DNA of 64,000 nt from Latrodectus hesperus. Lineage: Eukaryota; Arthropoda; Arachnida; Araneae; Theridiidae. The notes under the pieces are model-generated. The model ran no database searches. It was not told the origin of the DNA and saw only the letters and a list, made by a program, of their open reading frames with translations. Every line of letters starts with the position of its first letter. Position 1 is the stretch's first letter. The stretch lies in assembly GCA_037975125.1 (NCBI GenBank), contig CM075852.1:7523258-7587257 (forward strand), read 5' to 3'. A program made the position numbers and the translations under genes. Shown piece by piece: positions 59,016 through 64,000 of the stretch.

Positions 59016-60150
59016 GAACAAATATCATGCATTTTATTAGCAGGCATAAAATTGTTTGTTACTTAATTATTCATCTAAAAATTAATTATTTGTTTCTTAT
59101 TATTAATTATCCAACTAAAAATTAATTATTGGTTTCTTATTAATTATCCATGTACTTTTTGATTTTATAATATTTAAGACAGTTAAATAAAGTGAAATAT
59201 TTATACATATAAGTATTACAGCCATAGCTACTGCATTGGAATTTAATTGGATTTTTATTATATTTTGGATTTGGATAAATTTGAGGAAGTTTAAAGCTAA
59301 TAATTTTAATTAGATTTAATAAAAAAGCTAATAATTTTATTTAGAAAAACTAGAAATTTTTTTGTAAGAAGTTATTTTAGCTGAAATAATTTTATATAGG
59401 TTTTCGAATTCGATATATCTTCATTTAAAGATAAAAATAGAATTTTTTTTTTATAAAAAAATGCAAATCTGTTTGAAGCTTTATCAAGGAATTAATTATA
59501 GATTGTTTTTGAAGCTCTTTTGTAAAATATTTTAAATTTGAAAATTTTTTAAAATTTATATTCTTTTTTATAAAAGTACCTCTTATGTTGTAAAAAATAT
59601 TCCATTGAAATCGAGTATGAATTATAATTTGTAAACATAAATTATCTATATGAGTGGTAAATATATACTTGGTACTTCATATACTTTTGCGCTGAGTGGA
59701 TTGCCAATACAGTACTTTATTTATATAGTATTTAGTATTTCATTTCATATTATATTTCTAATTTGATCTATATATATATCATGATATACCAAATTATATT
59801 ATAATATATTCAATATAATGTTAATTATATGATATATATAATATAATAAATAATTTACAGAACATACTATGATACTTCGCGTGTATTTACATGTTTCAGA
59901 ATTCAAATAAATTTTTGGAATTTAAACATAACTAAAATTTTGTGCAATATAGAGTGTAGAAAACTCATCTATATTTCAGTTTGTTTTATTTGTTAAAGCA
60001 ATTAAAAACTAGTCTGATAAAGAATCAAGGATCGGAAAGCAGGAAAACATTAGAACGAGATTGCGATGACGATGATGAAGATTTAGTCTGGTTTTTAACG
60101 TTTTCTACTTAAAGTACATCCTCAGTATGGATGGAGTTTTCAATGTAAAC
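59016..60150. other. AT-rich intergenic stretch
   Basis: Very AT-rich with a palindromic-looking TATATATC/GATATATA patch at about 59,766-59,840. A short acidic stretch near 60,060-60,090 (GATGACGATGATGAAGAT) is not in a credible frame. Nothing else seen. Confidence 0.45.
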
Positions 60151-60160
60151 AAAAACTAAC

Positions 60161-60200
60161 CTCAGTTGACCGGAAGCCATCTGAAATACTTCCGGTTTTC
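60161..60200 (-). promoter_or_regulatory. Paired ETS-type sites at a candidate start codon
   Basis: ACTTCCGG at 60,188-60,195 and CCGGAAGC at 60,170-60,177 form an inverted pair, the core of ETS/GABP sites typical of housekeeping promoters. Between them on the minus strand is ATGGCTTCC (ATG at 60,180), giving MASGQL and a donor at AG|GTTAGT (60,161/60,160). This could be the start of a minus-strand gene with a 20-base coding part in exon 1. No second exon was identified, so the gene remains hypothetical. Confidence 0.3.
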
Positions 60201-61320
60201 TCTCTTCCCATTGAAAATCAATGCAATCGCAAAAATATTTATTTAAATATTTTCAGGTATTTATTTCTGTTTTCGAAAATGTTTTTATTTTATCCATTAA
60301 AATCATAATTTTTAATAAGAGTGCAATCAGTGGTGATCCCGTAAATTTTTAATTTTTACTTAAATAATCCTGATGGATTACCATATTTCTCGGGGATTGT
60401 AACAATGATTCTCAATTGTTGATGAATGATATATAGTAACCCACATTCTAACTCTTGCTATTATTTATCTCAATTGTTAATCATTTTCTTCTTTACTAAT
60501 TTTTAATTTTATGCATTTATTCTAAAATTTCAGGAAATATATTTTGCGCGCGATTGAATATTAAATCATTTTAAATATTAAGCAAGTTATTATTTATGCT
60601 TTCATTTATAATATTATAAATTTTATTAAAATTTTCTTGATCATGCTAGAATATATGAATTGGTATCAATAATGAGTAGAACAAAATTGTTATGATGTGT
60701 TTATTTACTTGTTGTTTATTAATATTTTAAACAAATCTTGGTTTTTATTGCAATTAAAACTGAAGTCTTATTTTTAAGAATTGATTTAATATATATATCT
60801 AATTAAATTAAAGATTGTAAATCGGGTTCCATTGAAAATTTGAACATCTTCACTTGCGAAAATAAATTTGTTCCAGCTCGCATATTGCAACCAAATACTA
60901 CGCAACAACTACTACCTTTATTTGCTTTCTGCATTTCAAAAAATTTTATAGGATAATTCCTTTTAAATTAATATTTCTCAAAAGCAATGGAAACTACAGA
61001 AAGCAAACACAATGGTATAAGACAATAATGGAACAGTAAGCAGGAAGTTTTCTAGATCTCCACGGTAGTAGCGCCCTCTATTCTACGCTTTACAGAAACT
61101 TCCATCCATATAAACCATATTGCTATTGTAATCGCTTGGGCTTGGCAATCAATTGGCAAGAAAATCGAGATTTGGCGATATTTCAAAATGTAAACAAAAT
61201 AGATACTCAAAAGGGTATATCCTCATAAATTATGTATATTTATCACGTATTAGCCATTTTTGTTTGTTTTAATTGCTTTTATTTTTTTACTTGTTTTTTC
61301 CTCATTATTCTCCGTTAAAG
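60200..61320. other. Intergenic, with a possible promoter before 61,321
   Basis: AT-rich; a moderately GC-richer patch at 61,050-61,190 (CACGGTAGTAGCGCCCTC, CGCTTGGGCTTGGCAATC) precedes the candidate start at 61,321. No repeat or frame recognised. Confidence 0.35.
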
Positions 61321-61353
61321 ATGGTTGATTTAAAAAAGCTTAAAGTTAAAAAG
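61321..61353 (+). CDS. Candidate first coding exon, gene unrecognised
   Basis: ATGGTTGATTT opens MVDLKKLKVKK and reaches a donor-like AAG|GTACAT. The lysine-rich start is similar to N-termini of several SAP-domain proteins but is too short to name. No matching acceptor exon was found downstream before the LINE relic at 62,585. Confidence 0.25.
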
Positions 61354-62580
61354 GTACATACTGTAATTTTTTTATTTATTACTTAAAATTACTACACTCT
61401 AAAAACAATTCCGCTAAAAAAGTGTATGGCAGATAAGTAGAAAAGAAATTTGAAGTTGTGCTGTTTAAGTTTGCAATAATTTTATTTGAGTACTAAATAA
61501 AAGAAATTTGTTATGTTTTATCATTGGTAAATATAATTCAGTTACTTCAAATCTAGGAGCTCTTAATAAAGGGTACAGCTTTTGAGAAATGCTGAAAGCT
61601 TCGAAGGTAATCCTATAGACTTGGGTTGATATTTTATTCTTCTGAAAATGAGTCTTTATAATTTAGAGGTAAGGGTGCAACAGAAAGCCCAGAGTTGACC
61701 AGCTGTCCTCAGATATTATTTCACTTGGAGGGTATTGTGATCTATTTTCTGTTTCCAAGCAACCATTAGTGAACATGATGCATCTTCGGCCAACTTTGGC
61801 ATAGATGCTACTTCCTGTAGTATGATCGATACATTTCTCTACCAAACCATCACAGCCTCAGTAAAAAATATATAATTTATAGCTAAATGTCTTAAAATCA
61901 TCTTTTTTTTAGGTAGTTATTAGTCCAACTTCATATCCATGGTTGAAAGGATAAATTTTAGACTAAGACTTTAGTATTTTTTTAAAAACATTTTCTAGAT
62001 TTTATCATATTTAAATGAAAAAGAGAATTAAATTTTTTATTTATAAGCTACCATATGCTTTAAATGTTAAATTTAATGCTTTTTACGATTTCTCTCACCT
62101 GTTTGTTTCTGCTTGGTTTATATATTAAAAGATTTGTGCAGTGCAAAACATGTCATTGATTATACTTTATTTTGATTTCTTAATAATAACCACCCAAAAT
62201 AATCGTTTACTGATTTAGTTTACATCATGAAAAGAAACATTTAATGATTATATGATCCTAAGTGCTCATGTTGACTTCATTGTTTGATATTTTCATCTTT
62301 TTAGTAATTTAGCATTATCAGCTAAAAAAATTGGATCTACTTCTGTTTATTTATGTTTTATATATTCATGTGATTTTTACTGCTCAACTACTTGTTTCAG
62401 CAATGTTTTCCATAGATAAAAAGTCTTTTTGACTGATATATATATATTCTGTAATAAAGCAATTACTGATTCCATGGTGACATTTAACAGCAATAAATGC
62501 ATTTTGACACAAAAAGACAAAAATAACTAATTTTTGAACAGAAAATATGTAGAAAATTTTTTGGTCCATTATAGTTAAAT
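61354..62580. other. Intergenic/intronic stretch, nothing firm
   Basis: AT-rich. A 60-codon minus frame at 61,663-61,845 (MVEKCIDHTTGSSIYAKVG...) has a less biased composition than its surroundings but no recognised family or splice context; it may be a repeat relic. No RNA gene seen. Confidence 0.35.
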
Positions 62581-62584
62581 AATA

Positions 62585-62890
62585 ATTGTTGGAGAATTAG
62601 AACTAAAGATGAATTAGAAGCTCTTATCAATCATAAATATATCGATTCATCAAAGCACAGACTCATGGCTTGGACACATTGAAAGATCACTTGGTAATTA
62701 AGTAGTTAAGATCTTATATTGGAAGTCCATGTGCAATAGATCAAGTAACAGGTGTCTTGAATGACCTTGAAACCTTAAAAGTCTCCAAATGGAGAATTTA
62801 AGTCAAGGACAGCTATCTGGAGCAGCATAGTACTGCAGACTAATGATTACATTGGCTGGTAGTGCCAATAAAAAAGAAATATGTGACATA
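62585..62890 (+). mobile_element. Degraded LINE 3' end
   Basis: The plus strand reads RIRTKDELEALINHKYI, then SSKHRLMAWTH, and MTLKP-type and SKWRI blocks with multiple stops and shifts. This corresponds to the C-terminal 'RIRTN.EL..L...RLRWLGH.ER...DL..L.V.NWR..AQDR..WR' tail of endonuclease-RT LINEs, the same kind as the RT relic at 570-870. It lies just downstream of the PWWP gene, on the other strand. Confidence 0.6.
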
Positions 62891-62925
62891 AAAATTAATT
62901 TATGTAAATGAAATCTTAAAGGAAT

Positions 62926-62931
62926 TTTATT
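62926..62931 (-). terminator. Poly(A) signal of the PWWP gene
   Basis: AATAAA on the minus strand, about 46 bases past the stop codon. A second AATAAA overlaps the stop codon itself (CAAATAAAAGG), so cleavage could follow either. Confidence 0.6.
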
Positions 62932-62976
62932 AGTTTACTTCATCCATATTATTGCGCAAATCACTTTTCAAACCTT

Positions 62977-63711
62977 TTATTTGGTTGGTGGTGGTGGAAT
63001 GATATGAAGCAGCGGCTCAGCTCCAATGCTAGAAAGAATACTTGTAAACAACATTGAATAAGAATCTTTTGAGCCACTAGAAGGAATTGTTTTGGCGGGC
63101 GGACATTCCTCATCAGTTGCAGTCCGGGAACGACGTTTTTTAGATTTTTTTTTAGGTTGTTTTGCTGGTCTAACTTTTTTGGATTGACTACCGTTCCGGG
63201 TGTGAAACACATCCTCATCATTTTCATTCATTCGACGTTTTTTCGGAGGTTTGTTATTTGGTTGTTTTGCTAAAGTCACTTTTTTGGGTTGACTAACAGG
63301 TTCTTTGACGAGTGGTCCATCTTTTGGTTCAGCAACTTTAATAATTGTTTTGTCAGTCTTCCGTTCTGGAGAAATTGTTTCATTGCTTTCGTCATTTGTC
63401 ATTTTTGGGGGAGATTTCAGTTCCTTCGAAGAAAGTTTACTCTCAGAAATCAGTTCTTCAACTCCTTTTTGTAAGCCACCATGCTTTTTCTTTGATGCAA
63501 CTTGGAGCATTTCTTCGGAATGATGCACTATTTTTTCATCCAGAATCCAAGAGTAATTTTTACTTCCAAAAAAATAAACAAAATGATAACTTTTTTTTCC
63601 AGGTGTCTTCATTTTTTCAGGAGGTGGCTCAACTATTTTAGCCGGCCAATGTGGAAATCCCTTCATTTGAGCCCAAACTAAATCTCCAATTTCAAAAGCT
63701 TTAGCCACCAT
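62977..63711 (-). CDS. PWWP-domain nuclear protein (GLYR1/HDGF-like N-terminus), 244 aa
   Basis: Single coding exon on the minus strand from ATG at 63,711 to TAA at 62,977. The PWWP domain (about residues 5-90) reads FEIGDLVWAQMKGFPHWPAK, then KIVEPPP, HFVYFFGSKNYSWI and a C-terminal helix. The signature is PHWP. By eye it is closest to the PWWP of GLYR1/NP60, with HDGF-type features; known PWWP domains bind methylated H3K36 nucleosomes and DNA. The rest is Lys/Ser/Pro-rich with basic clusters PPKKRRM and KKKSKKRRSR that look like nuclear localisation signals. There is no dehydrogenase domain, unlike full-length GLYR1. Start choice: a strong acceptor (TTTTTGTATTTCAG) sits one base before the ATG, implying a 5' non-coding exon upstream and ruling out the four-codon-earlier ATG. 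AATAAA at 62,931-62,926 gives a short 3' UTR. Confidence 0.85.
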   Translation of the reverse strand: MVAKAFEIGDLVWAQMKGFPHWPAKIVEPPPEKMKTPGKKSYHFVYFFGSKNYSWILDEKIVHHSEEMLQVASKKKHGGLQKGVEELISESKLSSKELKSPPKMTNDESNETISPERKTDKTIIKVAEPKDGPLVKEPVSQPKKVTLAKQPNNKPPKKRRMNENDEDVFHTRNGSQSKKVRPAKQPKKKSKKRRSRTATDEECPPAKTIPSSGSKDSYSMLFTSILSSIGAEPLLHIIPPPPTK

Positions 63712-63849
63712 ACTGAAATACAAAAATATTTTTTACAAACTTGGGCATAAGAATGATAATTTTTAGAATTTATAAAAATAATCATGCATTATAATCTGAG
63801 TAAAAATGTACGAATTTTAAATAACCAGAAGATAAACCTTGTCAAAAAT

Positions 63850-64000
63850 ATCGAACTGGCAGCCCAATGGTTATCGCTCTTGCCTTCGGTTCAACAGTTC
63901 GTGGGTTTGAATCCCCCTTGGGCATAGATGTTTGTAGTGGTTCAGAATCCACTTTAAGCCGTAGGTCCCGGTTTAATTAGCCCTCGTGTGCAAAAAATGA
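63850..64000 (+). repeat. tRNA-derived SINE copy, truncated by window end
   Basis: A tRNA-like head (GCAGCCCAATGGTTATCGCTC as A-box region; GTGGGTTTGAATCCCCC as T-arm/B-box) is followed by GGGCATAGATGTTTGTAGTGGTTCAG. The post-head motif matches the SINE at 17,285. The head pairs imperfectly, so it is not a functional tRNA gene. Lies about 140 bases upstream of the PWWP exon's acceptor, in its 5' intron or flank. Confidence 0.65.

Noticed and set aside
61663..61845. 60-codon minus-strand frame (MVEKCIDHTTG...) as a gene
   Set aside because: Composition is less biased than its surroundings, but there is no start context, splice partner or recognised family.

Overview
The window is nuclear DNA of an arthropod, most likely a spider. 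It is very AT-rich, has split genes with GT-AG introns, and carries many degraded transposons. The arachnid inference rests on the types of Tc1-like, KRBA2-like and BEL/Pao elements seen; no ribosomal or mitochondrial marker is present to prove it. There are no bacterial operons, CRISPR arrays or bona fide tRNA genes.

Region 1 (1-25,100, + strand): the 3' two thirds of a Mextli homolog (eIF4E-binding translation factor). Twelve exons join in a consistent frame from 1152 to 24079. They encode a KH domain, a low-complexity linker and a canonical YxxxxL-hydrophobic eIF4E-binding motif (YSRETLL). The upstream part, where the MIF4G domain should lie, is outside the window. Introns hold LINE and SINE relics, a possible intronic poly(A) isoform, and two exon-like segments on the opposite strand.

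Region 2 (25,100-38,500, - strand): after a gene-poor stretch comes a three-exon SVIP homolog (small VCP/p97-interacting protein). It has an N-myristoylation start (MGICTS), a perfect VIM motif (Rx5AAx2R) and the family's LRW C-terminus. It converges on Mextli. Its introns carry SINEs, a LINE relic and (TA)n tracts.

Region 3 (38,517-44,511): a young, apparently intact BEL/Pao LTR retrotransposon. Its LTRs are nearly identical, it has a 5-bp ACAAG target duplication, a tRNA-Lys primer-binding site and a 1,750-codon gag-pol ORF. It sits 365 bp upstream of the SVIP start codon, head to head, and each LTR carries a perfect CRE (TGACGTCA).

Region 4 (44,512-59,100): a transposon graveyard. A KRBA2-like integrase relic is split by a Tc1-like element with intact ends. 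Inverted TTGGCC-rich ends starting TGTTAC flank about 9.5 kb. Inside lie arrays of GACGTC/GGACGTCCA-type sequence and a short exon pair that may be DUF4806-like. A second decayed Tc1 and a reverse-transcriptase relic follow. A few candidate first exons of unrecognised genes lie here.

Region 5 (59,100-64,000): sparse DNA with a possible ETS-type promoter, a possible first exon at 61,321, a LINE 3' relic, and a complete PWWP-domain nuclear protein gene on the - strand. A tRNA-derived SINE closes the window.

Mextli and SVIP act in different processes (cap-dependent translation; p97/VCP regulation), and nothing suggests they work together. All coordinates were read by eye; splice sites are inferred from GT/AG signals and frame continuity.
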